Assembly: GCA_030674185.1 (NCBI GenBank)
Contig: CM060312.1
Location: 50,017,307 to 50,081,306, forward strand
Origin: Monoplex corrugatus
Taxonomy: Eukaryota > Mollusca > Gastropoda > Littorinimorpha > Ranellidae
Direction: 5' to 3'
Length of the DNA: 64,000 nt
How positions within the stretch are numbered: position 1 is the stretch's first letter; each line of letters starts with the position of its first letter. Positions 47,228-57,844 of this stretch are shown piece after piece. The position numbers were made by a program, and so were the translations under genes. The notes beneath the pieces were generated by a model, which saw nothing but the letters and a program-made list of their open reading frames with translations, did not search any database and had not been told where the DNA came from.

Positions 47228-49618
47228 CGAGACCGGAGAGAATGAGGGAAATATGCAAGAGCCACTGCAATGAGGGGAATATGCAAGAGCAATTGCAATG
47301 AGGGGAATATGCAAGAGCCATTGTAATGAGGGGAATATGCAAGAGCAATTGCAATGAGGGGAATATGCAAGAGTCATTGCAATGAGGGGAATATGCAAGA
47401 GCCACTGTAATGAGGGGAATATGCAAGAGCAATTGCAATGAGGGGAATATGCAAGAGCCACTGCAATGAGGGGTATATGCAAGAGCCATTGTAATGAGGG
47501 GAATATGCAAGAGCCACTGCAATGAGGGGAATATGCAAGAGCCACTGTAATGAGGGGAATATGCAAGAGCCACTGTAATGAGGGGTATATGCAAGAGCCA
47601 CTGCAATGAGGGGAATATGCAAGAGCCACTGTAATGAGGGGAATATGCAAGAGCCATTGTAATGAGGGGAATATGCAAGAGCCATTGTAATGAGGGGAAT
47701 ATGCAAGAGCCATTGTAATGAGGGAAATATGCAAGAGCCACTGTAATGAGGGGAATATGCAAGAGCCATTGTAATGAGGGGAATATGCAAGAGCCACTGT
47801 AATGAGGGGAATATGCAAGAGCCATTGCAATGAGGAGAATATGCAAGAGCCACTGCAATGAGGGGAATATGCAAGAGCCATTGTAATGAGGGGGAATATG
47901 CAAGAGCTATTGCAATGAGGGGGATATGCAAGAGCCACTGCAATGAGGGGAATATGCAAGAGCCATTGCAATGAGGGGAATATGCAAGAGTCATTGCAAT
48001 GAGGGGAATATGCAAGAGCCACTGTAATGAGGGGAATATGCAAGAGCTACTGTAATGAGGGGAATATGCAAGAGCCACTGTAATGAGGGGAGTATGCAAG
48101 AGCCATTGTAATGAGGGGAATATGCAAGAGCCACTGTAATGAGGGGAATATGCAAGAGCCATTGTAATGAGGGGAATATGCAAGAGCCACTGCAATGAGG
48201 GGAATATGCAAGAGCCACTGCAATGATGGGAATATACAAGAGCCATTGTAATGAGGGGAATTTGCAAGAGCCACTGCAATGAGGGGAATATACAAGAGCC
48301 ATTGTAATGAGGGGAATATGCAAGAGCCACTGCAATGATGGGAATATACAAGAGCCATTGTAATGAGGGGAATATGCAAGAGCCACTGTAATGAGGGGAA
48401 TATGCAAGAGCTATTGTAATGAGGGGAATATGCAAGAGTTATTGTAATGAGGGGAATATGCAAGAGCCATTGTAATGAGGGGAATATGCAAGAGCCATTG
48501 TAATGAGGGGAATATGCAAGAATTATTGTAATGAGGGGAATATGCAAGAGCCATTGTAATGAGGGGAATATGCAAGAGCCATTGTAATGAGGGGAATATG
48601 CAAGAGCCACTGCAATGAGGGGAATATGCAAGAGTTATTGTAATGAGGAGAATATGCAAGAGCTATTGTAATGAGGGGAATATGCAAGAGCCATTTTAAT
48701 GAGGGGAATATACAAGAGCCACCGCAATGAGGGGAATATGCAAGAGCCACTGTAATGAGGGGAATATGCAAGAGCCATTGTAATGAGGGGACTATGCAAG
48801 AGCCATTGCAATGAGTGGACTATGCAAGAGCCTCTGCAATGAGGGGAATATGCAAGAGTCATTGTAATGAGGGGAATATGCAAGAGCCACTGTAATGAGG
48901 GGAATATGCAAGAGCCATTGTAATGAGGGGAATATGCAAGAGCCACTGTAATGAGGGGAATATGCAAGAACCACTGCAATGAGGGGAATATGCAAGAGCC
49001 ATTGTAATGAGGGAATATGCAAGAGCCACTGCAATGAGGGGAATATGCAAGAGCCACTGCAATGAGGGGAATATACAAGAGCCATTGTAATGAGGGGAAT
49101 ATGCAAGAGCCACTGTAATGAGGGGAATATGCAAGAGCCATTGTAATGAGGGGAATATATAAGAGCCATTGTAATGAGGGGAATATGCAAGAGCCACTGC
49201 AATGAGGGGTATATGCAAGAGCCACTGTAATGAGGGGAATATGTAAGAGCTATTGTAATGAGGGGAATATGCAAGAGCCATTTTAATGAGTGGAATATGC
49301 AAGAGCCACTGCAATGAGGAGAATATGCAAGAGCCACTGCAATGAGGGGAATATGCAAGAGCCACTGTAATGAGGGGAATATGCAAGAGCCATTGTAATG
49401 AGGGGTATATGCAAGAGCCACTGTAATGAGGGGAATATGTAAGAGCCACTGTAATGAGGGGTATATGCAAGAGCCATTGTAATGAGGGGAATATGCAAAA
49501 GCCACTGTAATGAGGGGTATATGCAAGAGCCACTGTAATGAGGGAATATGTAAGAGCCACTGTAATGAGGGGTATATGCAAGAGCCATTGTAATGAGAGG
49601 TATATGGAAGAGCCATTG
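47228..49618. repeat. 28-bp minisatellite array, about 85 units
   Basis: The unit is GAGCCACTGTAATGAGGGGA, ATATGCAA (28 bp), varying mainly at CACTG/CATTG and TAATG/CAATG and in GGAATATGCA/GGTATATGCA. Since 28 is not a multiple of 3 and the minus strand has no stop in the unit, three minus frames stay open for up to 353 codons and share an 84-bp, 28-residue period (IPLITMALAYSPHY, NGSCIFPSLQWLL). These are not genes. The array stops exactly where piggyBac-like sequence starts. Confidence 0.95.
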
Positions 49619-49624
49619 TCAGGT

Positions 49625-50451
49625 GACAAATACCACCACTTATACCATCCTTTGCTTCCCGTCCATCTATTTATCACTGCAGGCTATTACTGTGAGCCTA
49701 AAACATGTGCCACTCCACGGCATGTGATACTATGGTATGCGGCACAGTGCAGAAGAACAGGAAGGAGATGCCCCATGACCTGACAGACCATCAGCTACAG
49801 AGAGGACAAGTGGACTACAGGAGGAGGGGCAGTGTGGTGTGCTGCAAGTGGAAGGACAAGAAGGAGGTGCTCACTCTGTCCACCATGCACACACCTGTCC
49901 TGGAAAGAGTCCAGGCCAGGTATGAAAACAAAGAAAAGCCAAAGGCTATAATCAGTTACATTCAAAACATGGCAGGGGTGGACCAGACTGATCAACTCAT
50001 TGCTTATTTCCCCATGCACCGCAAGACCATGAAGTGGTGGGAAAAAAACTTCCATTTGCTAAACCTGTGCACCATTCAGACCATGATCCTGCTGAATAAG
50101 CACAGGAAGAGCAGGAACAAGAAGAGGATGCCACTTGAAGATGTCATCAGGTCTCTCCTCCTGGATCTCCCACCCACTGAAATTGTGCCTCCTGTCGCTA
50201 CTGCTGATGGACCCAGGCATCCCAATCTCTGGCTGAAGGGCCGACACTTCCCAAAACAGCTTCCACTTACCCCGACCCAACCCAAACCCAGAAAACACTT
50301 CCGTGTGTGCTGCGCAGAAATGAACAAGCGTGATGCCACTGCAAAAGAATTGAAAAACAAACGGCCACTGACCAACTATTGGTGCCCTCATTATGGTAAG
50401 GCATAGTGTGTGGATCCGTGTTTTACAGACTATCACACAAAAAAGACTACA
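49625..50451 (+). pseudogene. piggyBac-like transposase C-terminus, broken
   Basis: A DDE transposase of the DDE_Tnp_1_7 type that would cut and paste DNA at TTAA. The main frame (49705-50406, 233 residues) carries CGTVQKNRKEMP (residues 12-23), a basic KWKDKKEVLTLST strand, the third catalytic Asp in NMAGVDQTDQL (Asp93), the MHRKTMKWWEKNFHLLNL helix and an ILLNKHR segment. Upstream, in another frame, GDKYHHLYHP with TAGYY (49622-49690) may be the second-Asp region, so a frameshift lies near 49690-49735. The Cys-rich C-terminal domain starts at RVCCAE; it has Tyr in place of Cys in WCPHYG and a TAG at 50404-50406. In-frame reading past the stop gives CVDPCFTDYHTK, the usual last zinc ligands. 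Confidence 0.85.
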
Positions 50452-50483
50452 CAGAAGACTGATTTTCCTAAACAATCACACTC

Positions 50484-50489
50484 CTCTCT

Positions 50490-50563
<74 letters not shown>

Positions 50564-50565
50564 CA

Positions 50566-50663
<98 letters not shown>
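50484..50663. repeat. (CT)n-(CA)n microsatellite, about 180 bp
   Basis: About 70 bp of CT, then about 100 bp of CA, just after the end of the transposase remnant. Ser-Leu and His-Thr frames are artefacts. Confidence 0.97.
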
Positions 50664-50664
<1 letters not shown>

Positions 50665-50711
50665 GAGTTGTACATTGTGTAATAGTGATTGTAACAAAAA
50701 GAATGCAAGAA

Positions 50712-50985
50712 ATGTGGGCTTCTTCTGTGAGAAACAGTTTTGTTGTGAAGTGGCTATGTACCTCCTTCATCTTTATCTGCGGTGAAGTTCATAACACAGA
50801 AACTGAAAACATCAAGTAAAATGGGTGCACTTCTGTGAGGAGACAGTTTTGTGCTGGATGAGATAATGTACTTTCCATCATCTTTATCTGCAGTGAAGTT
50901 CATAACAGAAACTGTGAAAACATCAAAGTAAACTGGGTGCACCTTCTGTGAGGAGACAGTTTTGTGCTGGATGTGAATAAGGTCA
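50712..50985. repeat. 110-113 bp tandem repeat, about 2.5 copies
   Basis: CTTCTGTGAG begins at 50720, 50830 and 50943, each followed by AAACAGTTTTGT or GACAGTTTTGTGCTGGATG, then TTCATCTTTATCTGC.GTGAA and AACATCAA.GTAAA.TGGGTG. It lies between the transposase and the TTAA end, so it was probably part of the element's 3' UTR. Confidence 0.85.
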
Positions 50986-51399
50986 ACAGTTTTTATCTGG
51001 TTTTTGTGTGTTTCTGTGTAAGACACAATATCAGCATTCTGGATGGTTAAAGTAGAAGAGAATTTCTCTCATTTTTATCTTATATGATGTTTTGAAGAAA
51101 AAAATTGTGCATGTTATATGTTGAATACAACTTTTACTTTTTCGCATTCGGTACCTCTATATACTTGAGTGGCGATTCAATAAGAAGAAACAAACAATCA
51201 AACAAACACAACAGTGTCGTAGAACAAACATTGCTCTTTCTAGTGATACCAAACACTTAAAGTAAACTTCTGAATAAAGCCCAGAAATATCAAGTTGAAA
51301 AGCACCAAAAACAGCCCGTCACCAGGCTACAGTCAGGTAGAGAGTGGCCTGCCTCTGGTGAAAACCCACTCAGCACAGCTACGTGGTGAAAGAGTTAAC

Positions 51400-52505
<1,106 letters not shown>

Positions 52506-52506
52506 A

Positions 52507-52507
<1 letters not shown>

Positions 52508-52541
<34 letters not shown>

Positions 52542-52543
52542 GT

Positions 52544-52641
<98 letters not shown>
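52508..52641. repeat. Self-complementary (CA)n-(TG)n tract
   Basis: About 33 bp of CA, a short AGTGTGG spacer, then about 95 bp of TG with one interruption. The CA arm can pair with the TG arm of the same strand, so the tract could form a hairpin or cruciform with a tiny loop. Confidence 0.9.
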
Positions 52642-52642
<1 letters not shown>

Positions 52643-52654
52643 CTACTTTGGATA

Positions 52655-52850
52655 CTTAGAATGGGAACCAGAAGAACAAGTAAACCGAAAAAGAACGCGT
52701 ATTCAACACAACAAGACAAGACAGGCGCAAATTTTCGGCCAACCGGCCTTTGTCAAGCGCGAATGCACGATCACAAACAGACACCAAACAACGGATAATA
52801 AGGAAAAGACTAAAACTTCGCTGTCACCTCGCCCAGTGGATATTTAGAAT
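52655..52850 (-). mobile_element. Orphan 3' end of a Penelope-like element
   Basis: Reverse complement of 60930-61135: GGAACCAGAAGAACAAGTAA, AACGCGTATTCAACACAACA, AGACAAGACAGGCGCAAATT, GGCCTTTGTCAAGCGCGAAT and CACCTCGCCCAGTGGATA. No coding sequence is attached. It abuts the CA/TG tract. Confidence 0.85.
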
Positions 52851-53780
52851 GCTTATGACAACTGAAGAAATCACAGCTTCTTGAAATCAATCGTGTGAAT
52901 TACCGGATCCATGCCATAATATTTTTTTCTATATCTGTTTTACGTTTTCAATACACAAAAAGTAAACAGTCTGTTCTAACAATAAATTTTATGTAACGGA
53001 TTTTGAAAAAGGTAAAGTTCGTAAAGGCAAAAAGTCAGAACACTGATGATGCATTTAATTGGTTTAACCCTTATTCCGTAGGTGGTCAACCCATACTTAC
53101 ATTCTTCCCTTATGTCAGGGATGTGAAATTATAGGCGACCTTAAAATCGTCCAAGGACGGTGAAATTTTCATATTTTAGTCAACATTTAATTATACAAAT
53201 GATATAATTGGACCTGACTCACTATGAAAAAGTATGTGTATTTCAACGATCTAGTAATTGTGATCTTATGATTTCTTTTTTCATGAAATTGTACCCAACT
53301 CATTCAAACTTCGGCATTCGTGAGTTGAACTCATTAAGTTATGAAAGCGATTATGTTCATTTCAGTTTCTAATGGTGACGTGGCTACTCACACAATTGAC
53401 ATAACACCGTAAGATCAATTACATTGCTCTACTGTAGCAACGGTTGACGTTGCCTATATACCTAAAAATGACTCTGCCAAACCTTTAAATTATCAAACAG
53501 AAGAGAGAAAAAAATCAATTTGAACTTTTACCTACACAGAAGACAATCCAGATCTTGCACTTCTTAAGGTCACTGTGATCTGGAAGACGCGTCAGATGAA
53601 ATAAAACTTGTCGTGAAAGGGGACAATGGTAGACTGTCACATCAGTGAAATCAGAATTCAAACTGTCCTAGAAATTCGCAAAAAAAGGGCTTTTTACACA
53701 CCTTTCCGAAAAAGATTCTGAGTTTAGGTACTTGTTGGCCCATGTGATGCTGACCTTAAAGCCAGGACATCTTAACTTAT
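52851..53780. other. AT-rich interval with a diverged block Z copy
   Basis: No gene. The part at 53570-53705 matches block Z at 42663-42800 (CACTGTGATCTGGAAGACGC, GACAATGGTAGACTGTCA, TTTTTACACACCTTTCC). Confidence 0.4.
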
Positions 53781-53839
53781 GCATCCACGACTCCTCAATG
53801 ATACAACACTACACAGTCTAAGTAGAAACACAGCCCATA

Positions 53840-54055
53840 GGTACATGAAGACAAAGAAATTAGATCACCTGGTCACAACGGGAAAGCTGGAGGGAAAAAG
53901 AACACCAGGCAGACCCAGGGAGAAAATACTGGACGGACTTGCCGTGTGGCTGAGGATAAAGAGTTGGGAGATGTACTTGCAGCGACAAGGGATAGATTCA
54001 TATGAAAGGCCATGATCGCCAACGCCATGCGGCAGGGCACATGATAATGATGATG
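53840..54055 (+). mobile_element. RTE-type LINE 3' fragment, copy 3
   Basis: ATGAAGACAAAGAAATTAGA then CACCTGGTCACAACGGGAAA and GCCAACGCCATGCGGCAGGG, ending in a degenerate ATGATAATGATGATGA. It encodes a decayed version of the KLEGKRTPGRPREKILDGLA segment with a frameshift before the end. The most degraded of the three copies. Confidence 0.75.
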
Positions 54056-54059
54056 AGGT

Positions 54060-54375
54060 ATATGCCAAAATTGTGCCAATACATTTTTGTCACAGACACA
54101 CGTCCCTCTAAGGTGGCATGAAATCATCTACCTTTACAAGCAATGGGGGAAGAGGATTAAAGAAAAAAACGACGAACTTAAGGACGGGCGTGTGGGCATG
54201 CGTACCCCTTTATTTTAGGTGCTTTGCCACTCTCCAAAATTCAATTTGTTATCGGTTATAATGTGACATTTACATACAGTTTGGCATTTGCCGTGTGACT
54301 TTTTTTTCTTAATGTTCTCCTACAAAAACACAAAACGAAACAAAAACGAATGGCTAAATCGTTTCACAGAAATTC

Positions 54376-54409
<34 letters not shown>

Positions 54410-54940
54410 GTCTCTCTCTCTCTCTCTCTTTCGTGCATGCGCACACAAACAGAACCGATTCTTGTCTACTCAGCTGAGAACCAAAAGAATGAAATGACAA
54501 AGTTTAAATCACCTGTCAGATGTTCTCCCAGACAATTTTATAGTTTAAAAGAAACACGCCTAGCTGTAAAAGCAATTCTCCCGGATAATTTCACAGTTTA
54601 AAAGAAACATCTTTTCTAGTTGTTAAATAAATCCATCTAATATTTGCACTTATGTTATCAATATTTTGTACACTATAGTCTGAGCATCAGTGAAGTGTGT
54701 CTTTTTTAAACTGCTTTAATAAGCTTACATGTGAAAGATAAAATGTGAGAGAAATTGGCATGTCCCCTATGTTTCAAAGCTTATTTCGGCAAGAGGATGG
54801 AACCAGAACGACAAACCAAGTTATGCCGAAACAGAAAAGACAATTATCTCATATAATTGATACTGCGGAACAGAAAACTCAATTATGCTTCATAATTGAT
54901 AAATGGCGTCACAAGAAACCAGAGTAAACCACACAGGACA
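54060..54940. other. Interval without recognisable gene
   Basis: (CT)n at 54378-54432. A loose pair of related segments near 54517 and 54581 (CCAGACAATTTTATAGTTTA, AAAGAAACA against CCGGATAATTTCACAGTTTA, AAAGAAACA) and AACAGAAAA.ACAATTAT near 54830 and 54870 suggest old tandem duplications. Confidence 0.4.
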
Positions 54941-55013
54941 GAAGGGGTATGGCTGCGTGTGTGAGCGTGCGTGCACGCTGAAATGAGCACACACGGAAAC
55001 ACGAATGCGCACG

Positions 55014-55245
<232 letters not shown>

Positions 55246-55324
55246 CGTGGTATCATTACACATTATCATACGTTTGTCAAGGACGCTCACATGAACACGG
55301 TCCGTCCATTCGATCCCACGAACT

Positions 55325-55925
55325 AAGTTCAAGTTCATGTTGCTGACAGCCCAGCTGATTACTAGATCCATATCAGAGCTAACACCACGTCAACTAGGTT
55401 TTATGATGAAAGACAACAGTTAAAAAAAACTATGTTCACCATTAAAATTGCAAGTCTAAAATGCAATTAAAGAAAATCGAACTTGGACGTAAAATCATAT
55501 CAGATGAAATCTATTCATCTCTTGTAAAAACTGGAAAATTGCATCAGGAGGGACGTCTCGGAACAAGTTCTTTAAGGAGTACGCCATGTAGTGCTTTTGT
55601 CTCACATCGTACAAGTCCCAGCAATCAAGGAGGAGGTGTCTGATGCTCAACGGCTCGTCACATGGTATACATCACAGTGCTTCTTCATTTTTTTTAAAAG
55701 ATACGAATGAGTATGTATTGTGTGACCCGTGTGTAACCTACATAACAATGTCTCTTACGGTTCCCTGAAGCAGATGGGAGAATTTCTTTCAGGTTGGCAC
55801 GGACTTTGAAAAGTTTGTTACCTGTTCTTCCCACAGATTTCTCACGTAACTGTGTACGAGTACTTTCCATTTTATATCTGTGCAAGGAATCAAGCATTTA
55901 GACATATTTTCCTTTGCGGCGTTCT
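55325..55925 (-). pseudogene. LINE-H 3' end, copy E
   Basis: The 3' hairpin tail (TTCAAGTTCATGTTGCTGAC, AGCCCAGCTGATTACTAGAT), the 3' UTR and the ORF2 C-terminus up to the AKNAAKE-like zone at 55925. Minus-strand frames give KSVGRTGNKLFKVRANLKEI and LPSASGNRKRHCYVGYTR. Frameshifts occur throughout. It ends head-to-tail against copy F, which begins with its own tail at 55930. Confidence 0.8.
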
Positions 55926-56978
55926 TGGCCAGGTTCAGTTCAGCTCATAGTGCTTATAGCCCAGCCGACTACTACAGCCATATCAGGGCTAACACCACGT
56001 CAAAAAAACAAACAAACAAACAAAACAAATAAAAACAAACAAAAAAACAGTTATGATAAAAGACAATTAAAAACATGCTCACTGTTGACCTTGGCAAAGT
56101 CTAAAGTGCAGTTAAAGAATAACAGCCGTTATGTCATCAGGTGAAATCTATTGATCTCTTGTAAAAACTGGAAAATTGCTTCAGGACGGACGTCTCGGAA
56201 GAGCTTCTTTATTAAGGAATCTGCCGTGTTGTGCTTTTGTCTCGCATCGTACAAGTCCCAGCAATCGAGGAGGAGGTGTCTGATGCTCAACGGTCGTCAT
56301 ATGGTATATATCATGGTGCGTCTTTTTTTTTAAAGATACCAATGAGTATAGGATGTGTGACCCGTGTGCTTACCTACACAACACTGTCTCTTTCTTACGG
56401 TTTCCTGCAGCAGATGGGAGAATTTCTTTCAGGCTAGGGCGGATTTGGAAAAGTTTGTTATCTGTCTGTTCATTCCAATCCTCCTGCCACACATTTCTCA
56501 CGTAACTGTGTACTTTCCACTTTTACATCTGTGTAAGGAATCAAGGACTTGGACATCTTTTCCTTTGTGGCTTTCTTGCCAGGTAGTCAGCCTTTTCATT
56601 GCCTCCAGTACCAACATGGCCAGGAATCTAGGCAAAAATAGTCTGGTAACTTCCTTTGTAAGAGTAGAAAATAGTTCGAAGAACTTCACAAGTTCAGGGT
56701 GACTAATGTTTCGGCCAGCAATTGCCTGCAAAGCGGAAAGGGAGTGAGAAAAAAGGAGGAAATCTTTATGCTTCGATTTAGACATCATTTTAGTGCCAAA
56801 ACAAGAGCACTCAGTTCAGTAGTATAAACAGAACTGTCAGACGGGAATGTGTTTTGAAAATGAAAGATTGGGAATCTCGGAGCAGAAGGCAGCGGTAGCA
56901 ATACCTTCATCACACTTGGATCCATCAGTGAAGGTTCTGTGGGATGACACGCGCGCCCGTGCACGCGCGCGGAGGTGT

Positions 56979-57067
<89 letters not shown>

Positions 57068-57720
57068 AAACACAGCTCTGCATAAAACGTCTTGTACACC
57101 AGTGAACTGGCATTGTCTTTACGGAAGGAAGCATGATCAGAACAAACCTTCGGTGTTTTCAAGGTCCATGGTGGGCTACCTGGAAACTTCGAGAAGTCGT
57201 TAACAACTGCTAAATTTGTATCAGCCTTTTCCATACGAGGACGGACACGGATTCCTAAAGGACCAGTGACTTCCGGATGTTTTTCAAATTCATTTTGAAA
57301 TCTGGGGTTGAGGCACAGTCGTAGGCTGGGTTTTCCGATTCAGAGAACAGTTTCAAACAGAAACTTAAGCTTAGTTTCACAGGAGTTCTCAACGCACCAA
57401 GAGTGGCGCAGCTCTTGATAATGAATGGGATCCAGTAGTTTTAAGTACGACGATCTCGCAGAGCCACATCCTGCGCAGCCATAGTCCAGTTTAGAGCGAG
57501 TTAAAGCTCTGTACAGGTGAAGTAGTGTTTTCTTGTCAGCACCCTGTCTGTGTGAACTATGACTCGAAGAATATTCAGAGCTTTCTGGCATGACGTTTAA
57601 AGATGTTGGATATGACCACACACAAAAATTCAACTTGTGATCAAAGATCAATCCCTGAAATGTAACTTCTTTTACAGCTGGAATGATGGACTGTCCCCGA
57701 AGGATCAGCAAAGAATTGTC
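55926..57720 (-). pseudogene. LINE-H copy F, RT C-terminus to 3' tail
   Basis: From 57711 down: RT end (VTFQGLIFDHKLNF, TLLHLYRALTRSKLDYGC and SARSSYLKLLDPIHYQELR; 57711-57340), tether, RNase H (FTDGSKCDEGIATAAF; TTELSALVLALK), ORF2 C-terminus and the hairpin tail at 55930-56000. The second catalytic Asp of RNase H is replaced: FSHSLSALQAIAGR has His where other copies have Asp. A (CA)n tract of about 90 bp has grown inside the region before RNase H. The longest collinear LINE-H copy here, 5'-truncated in the RT. Confidence 0.8.
56972..57064. repeat. (GT)n microsatellite inside LINE-H
   Basis: About 90 bp of GT on the plus strand, preceded by GCGCGCCCGTGCACGCGCGC. It splits the ORF2 remnant. 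Confidence 0.97.
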
Positions 57721-57744
57721 GGAGGTTATAAAAGTGGATACACC

Positions 57745-57840
57745 GTTTTTGTTTGTTTGTTTGTCAGTTTGTTAGTTAGTTTGTTTGTTTGTTTGTTTGT
57801 TTTGTATATGGTTGGGTTTTTTTTGTTTGTTTGTTTGTTT
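57745..57840. repeat. (GTTT)n microsatellite
   Basis: Two runs of GTTT/TTTG (57748-57798 and 57818-57840) separated by GTATATGGTTGGG. It marks the boundary between LINE-H copy F and the PLE. Confidence 0.9.
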
Positions 57841-57844
57841 TGGT

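Larger units (their letters stand above)
49619..51398 (+). mobile_element. 3' part of a piggyBac-like DNA transposon
   Basis: It comprises the transposase C-terminus (49640-50450), a (CT)n(CA)n microsatellite, a 110-bp tandem repeat and a probable 3' terminal inverted repeat. The end is CAGCTACGTGGTGAAAGAG followed by TTAA at 51395-51398. On the other strand this reads TTAA CTCTTTCACCACGTAGC, and piggyBac elements insert at TTAA with C-rich ends of this type. No matching left end was found; the minisatellite array occupies that side. Confidence 0.65.

Noticed and set aside
47374..48435. 353-codon minus-strand open frame
   Set aside because: It lies wholly inside the 28-bp satellite; all minus frames are open with the same period, so it is not a gene.
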